A DNA stretch of 64,000 nt. It comes from Lachnocurva sp029100405 (GTDB lineage: Bacteria; Bacillota; Clostridia; Lachnospirales; Lachnospiraceae). The position numbers were made by a program, and so were the translations under genes. Position 1 is the first letter of the stretch, and every line of letters begins with the position of its first letter. The notes beneath the pieces were generated by a model. The model was not told the origin of the DNA. It saw only the letters and a program-made list of their open reading frames with translations, and searched no databases. The stretch lies in NCBI GenBank assembly GCA_046263755.1, contig JBJYZC010000008.1, positions 62,001 to 126,000 of the forward strand. The letters are read 5' to 3'. Shown piece by piece: positions 16,164 through 25,354 of this stretch.

Positions 16164-17120
16164 ATGCGAAAGTCGAAGGATGAAGTTCAGGGGCAGATGT
16201 CCCTGTTTGATTTAGAGAAACCGTCCGGTTATCAGCTGGCAAGCTCAAATGATATCATGTCGGCGATTGATAAAATGGCAGAAAGTGAGCCGGATCATCA
16301 TGTGTCTGAGAAGAAGACTTTTCCTCAGGATCATTCATCCGCAAGTTCGCCTCTTTTCCACTCGGGTGATCTGGTCAGATCCGTTTATGCGCCGGATCGT
16401 GAATTTGTCGTTCTGTCGGAGAAGGATGGCATGGTTATTGCCCAGGATCCGAAAACCAAAGATACCCATGAAATGGCAGCCGGCGATCTGGCCGGGATCC
16501 GCCGTCCCGGATTGATCTTTGACATGGACGGTACGATCTGGGACTCCTCAGAGAATGTTGCGGCCAGCTGGACAGAGGTTTTGCACAGGCATCCGGAGTT
16601 GGAGAGACAGACCATCACACCGTCGGATATCCAAAGTGTTATGGGAAAGACCATGACCTATATTCAGAAGGAATTCGGTCTGAGTGATTCGATCATGAAG
16701 GAATGCATGTCCTATGAAAATACCTATTTGTCCGAACATGGAGGAAATCTTTATGAGGGTCTGGAAGAAACCCTGAAGAAAGCTTCCGAGATCATGCCGC
16801 TTTATATTGTTTCCAACTGTCAGTCGGGTTATATTGAAGCGTTTTTTGCATCCAGCGGACTGGGTAAGTATTTCAAAGACCATCTCTGTTTTGGCGACAA
16901 TAACAAGGAAAAGGATAAGAATATCCGGCTCCTTGCAAAAAGAAATCAAATCACGAATCCAATCTATATTGGTGACATTGAAGATGATTATATTGCAACG
17001 GTTGCAGCCGGAGCAACCTTCATTCATGCAGCTTACGGATTCGGCAAAGTGCCGGAGGCTGAATATCGAGTCAAAGATATCCGCGAACTTCCGGAACTCT
17101 TAGAGAAGATCAAATCTTGA
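16164..17120 (+). CDS. HAD-superfamily hydrolase with an N-terminal clamp-binding-like extension
   Basis: Phosphatase-type HAD protein of about 318 aa. HAD motif I is FDMDGTIWDSS with nucleophile Asp120 and acid/base Asp122, followed by a helical cap. Motif II is IVSNC near 215 and motif IV is IGDIEDDYIA near 270. This C-terminal part resembles phosphoglycolate-phosphatase-like HADs. The first 115 residues are unusual. They hold a QMSLF motif at 11-15, like the beta sliding-clamp binding consensus, then a low-complexity S/D/E/K linker, then a small beta-rich module (GDLVRSVYAPDREFVVLSEK). Start: ATG 16164 behind AGAGG. Substrate not predictable. Confidence 0.82.
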   Translation: MRKSKDEVQGQMSLFDLEKPSGYQLASSNDIMSAIDKMAESEPDHHVSEKKTFPQDHSSASSPLFHSGDLVRSVYAPDREFVVLSEKDGMVIAQDPKTKDTHEMAAGDLAGIRRPGLIFDMDGTIWDSSENVAASWTEVLHRHPELERQTITPSDIQSVMGKTMTYIQKEFGLSDSIMKECMSYENTYLSEHGGNLYEGLEETLKKASEIMPLYIVSNCQSGYIEAFFASSGLGKYFKDHLCFGDNNKEKDKNIRLLAKRNQITNPIYIGDIEDDYIATVAAGATFIHAAYGFGKVPEAEYRVKDIRELPELLEKIKS

Positions 17121-17259
17121 CAACTTAAGCCTGGAAATGTACTCTAATGAAGGCAGTTTAGCGTCTGATCATTCGACAGGATTTTCGTTGGGCGCCATCT
17201 GATAGAACATCGTTGTGGACTTCCTTTGAGGAGTCAAGAGATGTAGAAATGAGGATATC

Positions 17260-17787
17260 ATGGCAAAGAAACTTGAAGAATATGTACGTACCATACCGGA
17301 TTTCCCGGAAAAAGGCATTATGTTCCGCGACATCACAACCGTTCTGATGGATCCGGACGGATTCCAACTGGCAATTGATTCTCTTCAGAATGCACTTAAG
17401 GGAGTGGATTTTGATGTCATCGCAGGAACCGAGTCCCGTGGTTTTATTTTCGGAACGCCTCTGGCTTACAATCTTCACAAGCCTTTCGCCCTGATTCGAA
17501 AGAAGGGCAAGCTCCCGGCAGAGACCGTTTCCATGACTTATGATCTGGAATATGGCTCCGCGACGATCGAGATGCATAAGGACTCCATCAAGCCGGGTCA
17601 GAAGGTCGTTCTGGTGGATGATCTGATTGCAACCGGCGGCACAATTGAAGCTGCTGCAAAGCTTGTTGAGAAGCTTGGCGGTGAAGTGGTCAAGATGCTT
17701 TTCGTGATGGAACTGGAAGGCCTGAAGGGAAGAGAACGTCTCTCCCAATACGATATTTATTCTGCAATCAAATATCCCGGAAAGTAA
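17260..17787 (+). CDS. apt: Adenine phosphoribosyltransferase
   Basis: Purine salvage: adenine + PRPP to AMP + PPi; cytoplasmic. The 175-aa length is standard. It has the N-terminal VRTIPDFPEKGIMFRDIT signature (residues 8-25), the flexible-loop region with RKKGKLPAETVS near 85, and the PRPP-binding motif VLVDDLIATGGT near 118-129. The intergenic distance to the HAD gene is 139 bp, and a terminator follows, so it is probably transcribed alone. Confidence 0.97.
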   Translation: MAKKLEEYVRTIPDFPEKGIMFRDITTVLMDPDGFQLAIDSLQNALKGVDFDVIAGTESRGFIFGTPLAYNLHKPFALIRKKGKLPAETVSMTYDLEYGSATIEMHKDSIKPGQKVVLVDDLIATGGTIEAAAKLVEKLGGEVVKMLFVMELEGLKGRERLSQYDIYSAIKYPGK

Positions 17788-17810
17788 TGGATGAATCGTT
17801 AAAATTTTGG

Positions 17811-17855
17811 GGCCGGCCCCTGGGGTTTTCTTTAAGCCCCGGGCCGGTTCTTTTT
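17811..17855 (+). terminator. Intrinsic terminator after apt
   Basis: A GC-rich stem between 17811-17825 and 17836-17848 (CCGGCCC..GGGG with CCCCGGGCCGG, small bulge) is followed by TTCTTTTT. Confidence 0.85.
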
Positions 17856-17877
17856 GTTTCATAGAAAGTGTGAATTT

Positions 17878-18960
17878 ATGACCCGACTCGAACGTGTCCT
17901 GAATGAAATGAAAAAACGCAATCTTCACCAGATCCTGGTAAGCGATCCGGCTTCCATCTGGTACCTGACCGGCATTGCCAACGAACCCTATGAGCGTCTC
18001 TGGGTTCTCTATATTTCTGACAAATGTAAACCAATCCTTTTTGCCAACCGGCTCTTCAATATTCCTTCTCCTGAAGAAAAGCCGGATCTCCCGGAAGTCG
18101 TATGGCATACGGACTCTGATGATGCTGTGCAGATGATTGCGGACCGGATTGAAAAGACAGGGAAAATCGGAATCGACAAGACCTGGCCGGCCGGTTTCCT
18201 GATTCCCCTTCTGGAGAAGTGCCCGGATCTTACGCCGGTCCTTTCCTCCGACTGCCTGGATGACTGCAGAGCTGTAAAGGATGAGGAAGAAATCCGGAAA
18301 ATGAAGGAGGCTTCCCGGATCAATGACCTGGTCAACCGAAGAGCCCGCGACTATGTCAAGGTCGGAATGACAGAAAAGCAGGTGGCCGAATTTATCGATA
18401 AGGAATATGTCAAAGAGGGAGCCCAGGGCCCTTCCTTCACTACCATTGTATCCTTTGGAGCCAATGCGGCTGATCCCCATCATGAGCCGGACGACACCGT
18501 GTTAAAAGAAGGTCAGTGCGTTCTTTTCGACATGGGCTGCCGGAAGGACCGCTATTGTTCGGACATGACAAGAACCTTCTTCGCCGGCCAGCCGACCGAA
18601 GAAGAGGCAAAGGTCCACGATCTGGTCCGCTCTGCCAATGAGAAGGCAGAGAGCCTGATCCGCCCCGGAGTCAAAATCTGCGATCTTGACAAAGCTGCCC
18701 GGGATATGATCACCAAAGCCGGCTATGGTCCATATTTCAACCACAGACTGGGCCATTTTATCGGCCAGACCGACCATGAGAAGGGCGATGTCAGCTCGGT
18801 CAATCAGAAAACCTGCCAGCCTGGCATGATCTTCTCCATTGAGCCGGGTGTCTATCTTCCCGGCCGTTTCGGCGTCCGTGTCGAAGACTTGGTTCTGGTG
18901 ACCGAAGACGGCTGCGAGGTTCTGAATCACGAGGACAAGCACTGGAAGATTGTGGGGTGA
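17878..18960 (+). CDS. M24 family Xaa-Pro aminopeptidase/dipeptidase
   Basis: Metallopeptidase expected to remove N-terminal residues before proline; cytoplasmic. About 360 aa from ATG 17878. The N-terminal creatinase-like domain (residues 1-130) precedes the pita-bread catalytic domain. Dinuclear metal ligands are visible in order: Asp in FDMGCRKDRYCSDMTRTF near 215-232, His in NHRLGHFIGQTDHEKG near 290, Glu in IFSIEPGVYLPG near 320, and Glu in GVRVEDLVLVTEDG near 335. The next peptidase gene starts 4 bp after its stop, so the two form an operon for peptide breakdown. Confidence 0.92.
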   Translation: MTRLERVLNEMKKRNLHQILVSDPASIWYLTGIANEPYERLWVLYISDKCKPILFANRLFNIPSPEEKPDLPEVVWHTDSDDAVQMIADRIEKTGKIGIDKTWPAGFLIPLLEKCPDLTPVLSSDCLDDCRAVKDEEEIRKMKEASRINDLVNRRARDYVKVGMTEKQVAEFIDKEYVKEGAQGPSFTTIVSFGANAADPHHEPDDTVLKEGQCVLFDMGCRKDRYCSDMTRTFFAGQPTEEEAKVHDLVRSANEKAESLIRPGVKICDLDKAARDMITKAGYGPYFNHRLGHFIGQTDHEKGDVSSVNQKTCQPGMIFSIEPGVYLPGRFGVRVEDLVLVTEDGCEVLNHEDKHWKIVG

Positions 18961-18964
18961 TAAC

Positions 18965-20350
18965 ATGAATCAGGAACAGAATACAAAGGAAAAAGCCCTT
19001 CGCGTCAGCGAAGAACTTCTGGACTTTCTACAGGCCTCGCCGACCGCCTTTCAGGCCGTCGATCAGGTGAGAAAGAGGCTGACGGAGGCTGGATACCGGG
19101 AACTTTATGAAGGCAGCGACTGGGACCTTCAGCCGAATGGTCTGTATTTCGTTCTCCGGAACGAGTCGTCCATTCTGGCCTTCCGGACGCCGGCGGATCT
19201 CAAGCATCTGCATGGCTTCCAGATCGCCGCATCCCACAGCGATTCTCCGGCCTTCAAGGTCAAGGCCAATCCAGAGATGACCGAAGCCGGCGCCTACACT
19301 ATGCTGAATGTCGAGAAATACGGCGGCATGCTCATGCGCCCTTGGTTTGACCGGCCCCTGTCAATGGCCGGCCGCCTTCTGGTGGAAGACGGCGACAATG
19401 GTATACGCACAATCCTGGTAAATATAGACCGAGACCTCTGTCTGATCCCCAGCCTGGCTATTCATATGGATCGTGAAGCTAATAAGGGCCATGACCTGAA
19501 TCCCCAGAAAGAGCTTCTGCCCATCTTTGGCGATGAGAAGGCCAAGGGAAGACTGAAGGAGCTTCTGGCAGAAGAAGCAGGTGTGAAGCCCGATCAGATC
19601 TTGGGCCATGATCTCTTCCTCTATGTGCGCGGCCGGGGAAGCATCTGGGGTGCAGACCAGGAATATGTCTCAGCCGGACATCTCGATGATCTCCAGTGCG
19701 GCTTTGCAAACCTGAAGGGCTTTATAAAGGCCGGTGAAGACGATTATAGGAATCTGGATGACACCGTGCCGGTCCTTGCCATCTTCGATAATGAGGAAGT
19801 GGGATCGGGGACTAAGCAGGGTGCCGACTCGACCTTCCTCTCCGATACTCTCTGGCGGATTGCTGAAGCAGCAGGGCTGAAGGAGTCGGATTTCCATCGG
19901 GCCATCGCCAACAGCTTCATGCTGTCCTGCGACAATGCCCACGCAGTTCATCCCAATTATTCGGACAAGGCGGACCCGGTCAACCGGCCGCTTATGAATC
20001 ACGGCATTGTGATGAAATATAATGCCAACCAGAAATACACAACCGACGGAGTTTCTGCAGCAGTCTTTCGGAATCTCTGCCGAAAGCTGGATCTGTCTCT
20101 CCAGGAATTCACCAACCGGTCGGATATGGCCGGCGGATCCACCCTGGGCAATATTTCCAACGCTCATATTTCCCTAAATACCGTGGATATCGGCCTGCCC
20201 CAGCTTTCCATGCATTCACCCTATGAGACAGCCGGCGTCTATGATACTCTTGATCTGATCCGCCTGACCCATACCTTCTTCCAGAGCCGCTTCTCAGATC
20301 TGGGAGGCGGGAAATTCCGGATGGAAAACGAATGGCTGAAGCCGGCTTAA
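18965..20350 (+). CDS. M18 family aminopeptidase
   Basis: Zinc aminopeptidase of the aspartyl aminopeptidase/ApeB class, normally a large tetrahedral cytoplasmic assembly. About 461 aa from ATG 18965 (GGGGTGA upstream; a TTG at 18950 is less likely). Motifs: ASHSDSPAFKVK near 88, GHLDDLQCGF near 238, FDNEEVGSGTKQGA near 273, SCDNAHAVHPNYSDKADP near 322, and the C-terminal zinc ligand in QLSMHSPYET near 418. It is cotranscribed with the M24 peptidase 4 bp upstream. Confidence 0.93.
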   Translation: MNQEQNTKEKALRVSEELLDFLQASPTAFQAVDQVRKRLTEAGYRELYEGSDWDLQPNGLYFVLRNESSILAFRTPADLKHLHGFQIAASHSDSPAFKVKANPEMTEAGAYTMLNVEKYGGMLMRPWFDRPLSMAGRLLVEDGDNGIRTILVNIDRDLCLIPSLAIHMDREANKGHDLNPQKELLPIFGDEKAKGRLKELLAEEAGVKPDQILGHDLFLYVRGRGSIWGADQEYVSAGHLDDLQCGFANLKGFIKAGEDDYRNLDDTVPVLAIFDNEEVGSGTKQGADSTFLSDTLWRIAEAAGLKESDFHRAIANSFMLSCDNAHAVHPNYSDKADPVNRPLMNHGIVMKYNANQKYTTDGVSAAVFRNLCRKLDLSLQEFTNRSDMAGGSTLGNISNAHISLNTVDIGLPQLSMHSPYETAGVYDTLDLIRLTHTFFQSRFSDLGGGKFRMENEWLKPA

Positions 20351-20430
20351 GGTGAAATATGTCGTAATTGAAATTCGTTCCGAAAATTCCTGTTTCCGTT
20401 GGAAATCGAACAAACAGAGAAATGGGCCTG

Positions 20431-20439
20431 TGTTATACT
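20431..20439 (+). promoter_or_regulatory. Extended -10 promoter candidate
   Basis: TGTTATACT gives a TGn extended -10 with TATACT at 20434-20439 about 80 bp before the DUF438 gene. No good -35 hexamer is visible. Confidence 0.35.
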
Positions 20440-20517
20440 CCTCTTACAGTTAAGAAAGAAATGAAATTTTCTAGAGATGAGATATAGATTGTCGAAAACA
20501 GACGCAGGAGGTAAGTT

Positions 20518-22287
20518 ATGGCAAAGCCCTTGGATCTCGGTAAGAGTGTTTATGAACTGGTAAAGCAGTATCCGGAATTAAAGGATGTAATGGTAGAAAT
20601 CGGCTTCAAGGATATGGCAAAGCCCATGGCCTTAAATACCGTTGGTAAGATCATGACCATCCCCAAGGGATGCCTGATCAAGGGATTCAATATTCCGGAA
20701 GTTCTACGGAAGCTGGAGGATGCCGGCTTCGAACCGACCGGAAATCGGCCTGGTTTTACCAAGAAGAAGGCAGATGCTTCTGATGCCAAGTCTGTATCTG
20801 AAACAAATGCAGCAGATGGTCAGAAAACTGAGCAGACGACAGAGAATTCCGATACCAAGGCTGCAGAGGAAGAAACTTTCGGTGCAGCAGCCTCCACAAA
20901 GAATCCTGAAGACCTGTCTGAAACCGAGCGGGAGGCTCTGATCCGTTCCTACATCGAGCGCCTGTCCAATGGAGAGGACCTGGAATCGGTCCGCGCGGAC
21001 TTTGTGAAGAATTTCAGTAATGTCGAAGCCGTCGAGATCGTGAAGGCCGAGCAGGCCATGATTAACAGCGGTATGCCGGTGGCAAAGGTTCAGTCTCTCT
21101 GCGATATCCATTCCGCCCTTTTCCATGGAGCGACCAGAGAAGAACAGATCGAGAATGCCGAGAAAGAAGTCGAAGCATCTAGAGCTCGTGCCATGGCAGC
21201 GCATGGTGAATCCATGACAGGGGAGAAGACAGAGACGGCAGGATCGGATCAAAGGAAGGAGGCTGTTAGCGGTCAGACCGCTTCAGCACCTCAGTCCATG
21301 ATAAAGACCGTGGATAAGGAAGCGAAGAAAGCAGCAGCTGTTCGACTTTCCTATACCGTCAATCATCCGGTCTATGTTTTTTCCCAGGAGAATAAGGCCG
21401 TAGAAAGGCAGCTGAAGAAGTCCAGAGAGGCCCTGGAGGCAGCGAGAGAAGCAAAGAATGAAGAGGGCAATGAGAGACTACTGGAAGAGTTGAAGACCGA
21501 TCGCCGGATCGCCTTGCATTATTCCAAGAAGGGTGATCTCCTCTATCCGCTTCTGGCATCCAAATACAATGTTTCCGGCCCTTCTAATGTCATGTGGGGC
21601 GTGGATGATGAGATCCGGGATGAGTTCCGCTATCTGGCTGCAGGAACGCCAAAAACAGACCGTCAGGAAAACTGGTATGAACGCGTGGATCAGGTCCTGA
21701 CGAGGGCAGAGGAGATGGCTTATAAAGAAAAGAATATCCTTCTTCCTCTTTGCGCTAACTTCTTTACCGAGGATGAGTGGAAGGGCATTTCCCGGGATCT
21801 TCAGGATTATGATCCCTGCTTTACCGAAGAGTTCCCGATCTGGGATGAGGCGAAGGATCTGAGACGGCCTGAGGCAACGCTCGAAGGAAATGAAGTGCGT
21901 TTTCCGGTAGGTCATTTGACTCCCTATCAGCTCAATGCTATGCTGAATACCATTCCTCTGGAAATCTCCTTCATCGATGAGGACGATGTGAATCGTTACT
22001 TCAACCTGCAGAAGGAGAAGAAGCTGTTCAAGCGCCCGGATGCGGCCATTGACCGTGAAGTATATTTCTGCCATCCGGCGAAGATCGAACCCATGGTTCG
22101 TGCCGTGATTGAAGATCTGAAGGCCGGCAAGAGAGACTCAGAGGATGTCTGGATGACAAAGAACGGAAGACCTGTTCTGGTTCGCTATATGGCCGTTCGG
22201 GATGACAAGGGCGACTATGTCGGAACCATGGAAGTTGTTCAGGTCATGGACAAAATTGAGAAGCATTATAAGGAAGAGAGCTTCTAA
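20518..22287 (+). CDS. DUF1858-DUF438-PAS protein (hemerythrin-like sensor)
   Basis: 589-aa soluble protein, probably a redox or gas sensor; no output domain is visible. Residues 1-75 form a DUF1858 domain (YELVKQYPELKDVMVEIGFK, ending GFEP). An acidic low-complexity linker follows at about 80-135. The DUF438 part has the family's histidine motifs (SLCDIHSALFHG near 200, NHPVYVFSQEN near 280, LHYSKKGDLLYPLL near 330) and the hallmark MWGVDDEIRDEFR. The C-terminal 130 residues are a PAS domain (NAMLNTIPLEISFIDEDD onward). AGGAGG precedes the ATG. Extra charged inserts make it longer than the family's usual size. Ligand and partner are unknown. Confidence 0.88.
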   Translation: MAKPLDLGKSVYELVKQYPELKDVMVEIGFKDMAKPMALNTVGKIMTIPKGCLIKGFNIPEVLRKLEDAGFEPTGNRPGFTKKKADASDAKSVSETNAADGQKTEQTTENSDTKAAEEETFGAAASTKNPEDLSETEREALIRSYIERLSNGEDLESVRADFVKNFSNVEAVEIVKAEQAMINSGMPVAKVQSLCDIHSALFHGATREEQIENAEKEVEASRARAMAAHGESMTGEKTETAGSDQRKEAVSGQTASAPQSMIKTVDKEAKKAAAVRLSYTVNHPVYVFSQENKAVERQLKKSREALEAAREAKNEEGNERLLEELKTDRRIALHYSKKGDLLYPLLASKYNVSGPSNVMWGVDDEIRDEFRYLAAGTPKTDRQENWYERVDQVLTRAEEMAYKEKNILLPLCANFFTEDEWKGISRDLQDYDPCFTEEFPIWDEAKDLRRPEATLEGNEVRFPVGHLTPYQLNAMLNTIPLEISFIDEDDVNRYFNLQKEKKLFKRPDAAIDREVYFCHPAKIEPMVRAVIEDLKAGKRDSEDVWMTKNGRPVLVRYMAVRDDKGDYVGTMEVVQVMDKIEKHYKEESF

Positions 22288-22385
22288 AGAATCGGCCTTC
22301 TGCCGGGAAGTCAATGGAAAAAGGCTGTATTCCAAAGTCGCTTCTTCCATCTATAGTAAAGATATATCAGGAGACAGCTCGGATT

Positions 22386-22658
22386 ATGGAAGAAAATTGG
22401 ATCGAATTACCCCATCGGATCTATCGGAAAGATGAAAATGGAAAAGTCATTGCTGAGATCTCTTTCCCGGAGACCAAAAAAGGAGAATGTACGATAAAGG
22501 AAGTCTTTTTCGATGAAGATTATCGCAGCCTGGAAGAGACCAATACCATGATCGCCAGGGCAGTTTCTGTGATTCATGGCCGCGGTGAGAAAGTTATTTT
22601 CGAACATCCTTATGCCAAAAAGTGGCAGAAGGATCATTCAGACACTTCAGCGAATTAA
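22386..22658 (+). CDS. Small GNAT-like acetyltransferase (YjdJ type)
   Basis: About 90 aa. The layout fits the short single-domain GNAT proteins: an N-terminal strand pair with RIYRKDENGKVIAEISF, a central strand TIKEVFFDEDYRS, a helix with TNTMIARAVSVI, and the late motif VIFEHPYAKKWQKDH, which corresponds to the P-Y-A-xx-W end of that family. The typical acetyl-CoA loop (R-G-x-G) is weak here (DYRSLEETN), so catalytic activity is uncertain. ATG 22386 has AGGAG about 13 bases upstream; a start at 22314 lacks one. It follows the DUF438 gene by 98 bp. Confidence 0.65.
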   Translation: MEENWIELPHRIYRKDENGKVIAEISFPETKKGECTIKEVFFDEDYRSLEETNTMIARAVSVIHGRGEKVIFEHPYAKKWQKDHSDTSAN

Positions 22659-22715
22659 CGTAAAATTCAATCATTCATTACTTTAATTCCTTTCAGTATA
22701 CAAAATTGAAAGGGA

Positions 22716-22724
22716 TGCTATAAT
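22716..22724 (+). promoter_or_regulatory. Extended -10 promoter for the 68-aa protein
   Basis: TGCTATAAT is a perfect extended -10 element (TATAAT at 22719-22724), 25 bp before the ATG and just upstream of AGAAGGAGG. No matching -35 is apparent. Confidence 0.6.
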
Positions 22725-22748
22725 ATAGTCAGAAGGAGGTAATGTCTT

Positions 22749-22955
22749 ATGATGAGATTTACAAATGAGATCAGCCCTGAAGAGGCTCGTGAATATGGTC
22801 TGGAGGATCATAGCCTGGTATCCGGAATCGACATGCGAAATCCTGTTCTTCAAGATATGTTCATCAGGACAAGCCGCCATGTAGATGAAAAAGCCAGCGA
22901 TGTCCGTCATGATATGGGAATTATCACCAGACGGCTGCATCGGGCGCATAAATAA
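22749..22955 (+). CDS. Small conserved-looking protein, function unknown
   Basis: A 67- or 68-aa protein (two adjacent ATGs) with a near-consensus ribosome site AGAAGGAGG and its own extended -10 promoter, so it is very likely expressed. It is soluble and mixed-charge, with no transmembrane segment. Visible features are a short acidic N-terminal part (ISPEEAREYGLEDHS) and a histidine- and arginine-rich C-terminus (RHDMGIITRRLHRAHK). I do not recognise a family. The basic C-terminus could bind nucleic acid, but that is only a guess. Confidence 0.65.
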   Translation: MMRFTNEISPEEAREYGLEDHSLVSGIDMRNPVLQDMFIRTSRHVDEKASDVRHDMGIITRRLHRAHK

Positions 22956-23100
22956 ATCGAAGGATCGAATGCCAAAGCCTGGAATCAATCATATCTAAGA
23001 ACTATATGAAAGCTCAGAATCATCAAGGCACTATCACAAAGCGATTGGATCATCCGGTCATGTGATATGAGATTCAAACCATAATTCAAACCATAGAAAT

Positions 23101-23158
23101 CCCCAGGATCTTCCCCATCTGCTTGATGCAGACAGGAGAGGTCCCGGGGCTTTTTTTG
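23101..23158 (+). terminator. Intrinsic terminator closing the plus-strand genes
   Basis: CCCCAGGATC (23101-23110) pairs with the GGTCCCGGGG region (23140-23149) with mismatches. An inner stem CATCTGC / GCAGA lies between the arms, and seven T follow. It lies between converging transcription units. Confidence 0.7.
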
Positions 23159-23224
23159 TTTCCATTGATCGGCTGTATTTTAAGAGCCTTCTTCTTTCAA
23201 GAGCCGGATATTTTCGTTTTTTAT

Positions 23225-25354
23225 TTACTCCAGCACGCCGGTCTCTTCTTTTGCTTTATCGATGATTGCATTGAGCTTCTTATTCGGAATGGAAACGATA
23301 AGTCCCATGAAAAGGGAGAAAGCGATGAAGGGCAGAAGTTCCAGCATATAGAGTCGATAGTCACTCCCGTGCATACCGCCGATACACTCCCTTACTGCAT
23401 TCATGCTGTATTGGAAGGGCATGAAGCGGTAAATATTCCGATAGAGATCCGGAAGGACCTCAATCGGGAAGGTTCCGCCGGATCCGGCGACCTGGATGAC
23501 CATGAGGACGACACAGGCCGCTTCACCGACCGTTCCCATGGCATAGGTCAGGGAATACATGAGAAGGGTGAAGGTCAGGCTTGTCAAGGCGCAGGCCAGA
23601 TAGAAGAGAATGGGATGCAGGCATTGGATACGGACATAGAAGAGGGCCCCTAAGGCTGTGATCAAAGTCTGCATTTGTCCGATTAGAAAGAAAATGATAT
23701 ATCTTCCGAAGTAGGATTGATAATTCTTCAGATTCGGGAATTCTTCCGGATGCTTGATCTTGGTATGGATGATGGCAATCAGGATAATGGCGCCAACCCA
23801 GATGGACAAAACGATATAGAAAGGCGCTGTGCCGGATCCGTTGTTTTTGACTGCATATTCGGCCTTGGTTTTCAGGATGATCGGACTGCTGACAAAATCG
23901 GAGATCAGTTTCGGGTCAGTCTGAATGAGATTCAGAAGATAGGAATACTGGTCGTTCTGACTGAGGGATTCCATATCCGAAATCAGGTTTTCCAGCTTTT
24001 TCTGAAGCTCCAGGATGCCTGCCTTGGAAGATTCGAGGCCCTTCTTTCCAAATTTCATCATATCCGGATAGCTGGAGAGGACTCCGCTTAAGCGGCTGAC
24101 ATTGGAATCCGGGAAATTCAAAAGATCCCGGGCTTCATTCAGAGATTTCTGAAGGGAAGTCATGGTCTTATGAAGACTCGGGCTTACCGTATTCTGATAC
24201 TGGCCTTTCAGATCCGTCAGTTCATCCTTCACATGAACAAAGTCATTGGTCAATTGATCCGAGAGGGCATTGACCCTGTCGTACCCCTTCTGGCCGGCCT
24301 GATCCAGCTGCTTCAGATCTTCGATGGCCTGATCGATCGTATCATTGACTTTTTTCAGTTGATCTTCCGTGAATCCTGCCCCGGTCAGAGTCTGATTCAG
24401 AGAGTCCCGGAGGGATTCGGCAGCGGTAATGAGACTGGTGGTAGAATTCGACTGGATCTTGTTTCCACTCTTTATGATGGTCAGGATCTGATTTGCGGAG
24501 GACTGAATCCCTGTGACTTCATCTTGAATCTGAGCCAGTGAGGCGGAAACCATGTCAGATGCCTTTTCTGTATTTTCTTTTGCCTGATTCAAAGCATCCG
24601 AGGAATGATCCACCATGAGCCTGCCATTGTCTGCAATCTTTCCCAGTTCCTCGGTAACGGCAGCGGAAGCGTCAGAGAGGCTTTTGGCGGAATCAATCAG
24701 ACTCATATAAGAATCTAAGACCGTCGTCAGGACGGTCAGATCCTGATCCATCTGCTTCATACGAAGAAGGGCGATGCCGGTCAGCTGATCTTTCTGATTG
24801 GTTGATACAGCATAATTGGACACCTGGACCAGGGTAGAGGCCAGAGTACTGATAAAAGCATGGTTGACTTCTTCCTGAACGGTTGTTTTCACCTTGCCGG
24901 TGATCTTCGGCGCGATGGCATTCTTCTTTTCGTTCTCGTAATAGGAGATGGCCGGATGTCTGGGGTCTCCACCGAGAAAGGAGATCATATTTGCAGTGAA
25001 ATCCTTATCAATAATGAGAGCTGCATAATATTTGCCTGAGCGAACGCCTTCGATGGCCTTGTTGGAATCCTTGGGAAACTGCCAGTTGATGGTCTTGTTC
25101 TGTTTCAGATTGCCAATGACCAGGCTGCCGATATTCAAATGAAAAGTTTCAATATCGGTTCCACTGTCAGAGGATGCGACAGCAACCTGGAGCTTACCGG
25201 TTGCCTTTGGTCCGTAAGGGTCCCAGTTGGAAAAGATATTGAACCAGGCGTAGAGACAGGGAATGACGGTCAGTCCCATAATAACAACGATTGCGACAAC
25301 ATTGGTCGCAAGACGCCTGGCATCGGATATGAAAATACGGATGATATTACTCAT
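23225..25354 (-). CDS. YhgE/Pip family membrane protein
   Basis: 709-aa protein of the YhgE/Pip (phage infection protein) family, related to EsaA of type VII secretion and to ABC-2 permeases. One N-terminal membrane segment (near 16-36, VVAIVVIMGLTVIPCLYAWF) is followed by the family signature FNIFSNWDPYGP. Then come about 440 mostly extracellular residues with long coiled-coil stretches rich in S, D, Q and L. Five C-terminal membrane segments lie at about 520-700. It overlaps the middle gene by 8 bp. It may make a heteromeric complex with the paralogue at 25805. No type VII genes are in the window, so transport of a specific substrate cannot be claimed. Confidence 0.88.
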   Translation of the reverse strand: MSNIIRIFISDARRLATNVVAIVVIMGLTVIPCLYAWFNIFSNWDPYGPKATGKLQVAVASSDSGTDIETFHLNIGSLVIGNLKQNKTINWQFPKDSNKAIEGVRSGKYYAALIIDKDFTANMISFLGGDPRHPAISYYENEKKNAIAPKITGKVKTTVQEEVNHAFISTLASTLVQVSNYAVSTNQKDQLTGIALLRMKQMDQDLTVLTTVLDSYMSLIDSAKSLSDASAAVTEELGKIADNGRLMVDHSSDALNQAKENTEKASDMVSASLAQIQDEVTGIQSSANQILTIIKSGNKIQSNSTTSLITAAESLRDSLNQTLTGAGFTEDQLKKVNDTIDQAIEDLKQLDQAGQKGYDRVNALSDQLTNDFVHVKDELTDLKGQYQNTVSPSLHKTMTSLQKSLNEARDLLNFPDSNVSRLSGVLSSYPDMMKFGKKGLESSKAGILELQKKLENLISDMESLSQNDQYSYLLNLIQTDPKLISDFVSSPIILKTKAEYAVKNNGSGTAPFYIVLSIWVGAIILIAIIHTKIKHPEEFPNLKNYQSYFGRYIIFFLIGQMQTLITALGALFYVRIQCLHPILFYLACALTSLTFTLLMYSLTYAMGTVGEAACVVLMVIQVAGSGGTFPIEVLPDLYRNIYRFMPFQYSMNAVRECIGGMHGSDYRLYMLELLPFIAFSLFMGLIVSIPNKKLNAIIDKAKEETGVLE

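Noticed and set aside
17158..18483. Long minus-strand frame (441 codons) across apt and the M24 peptidase gene
   Set aside because: It crosses two convincing plus-strand genes and the apt terminator, and shows no protein family features.
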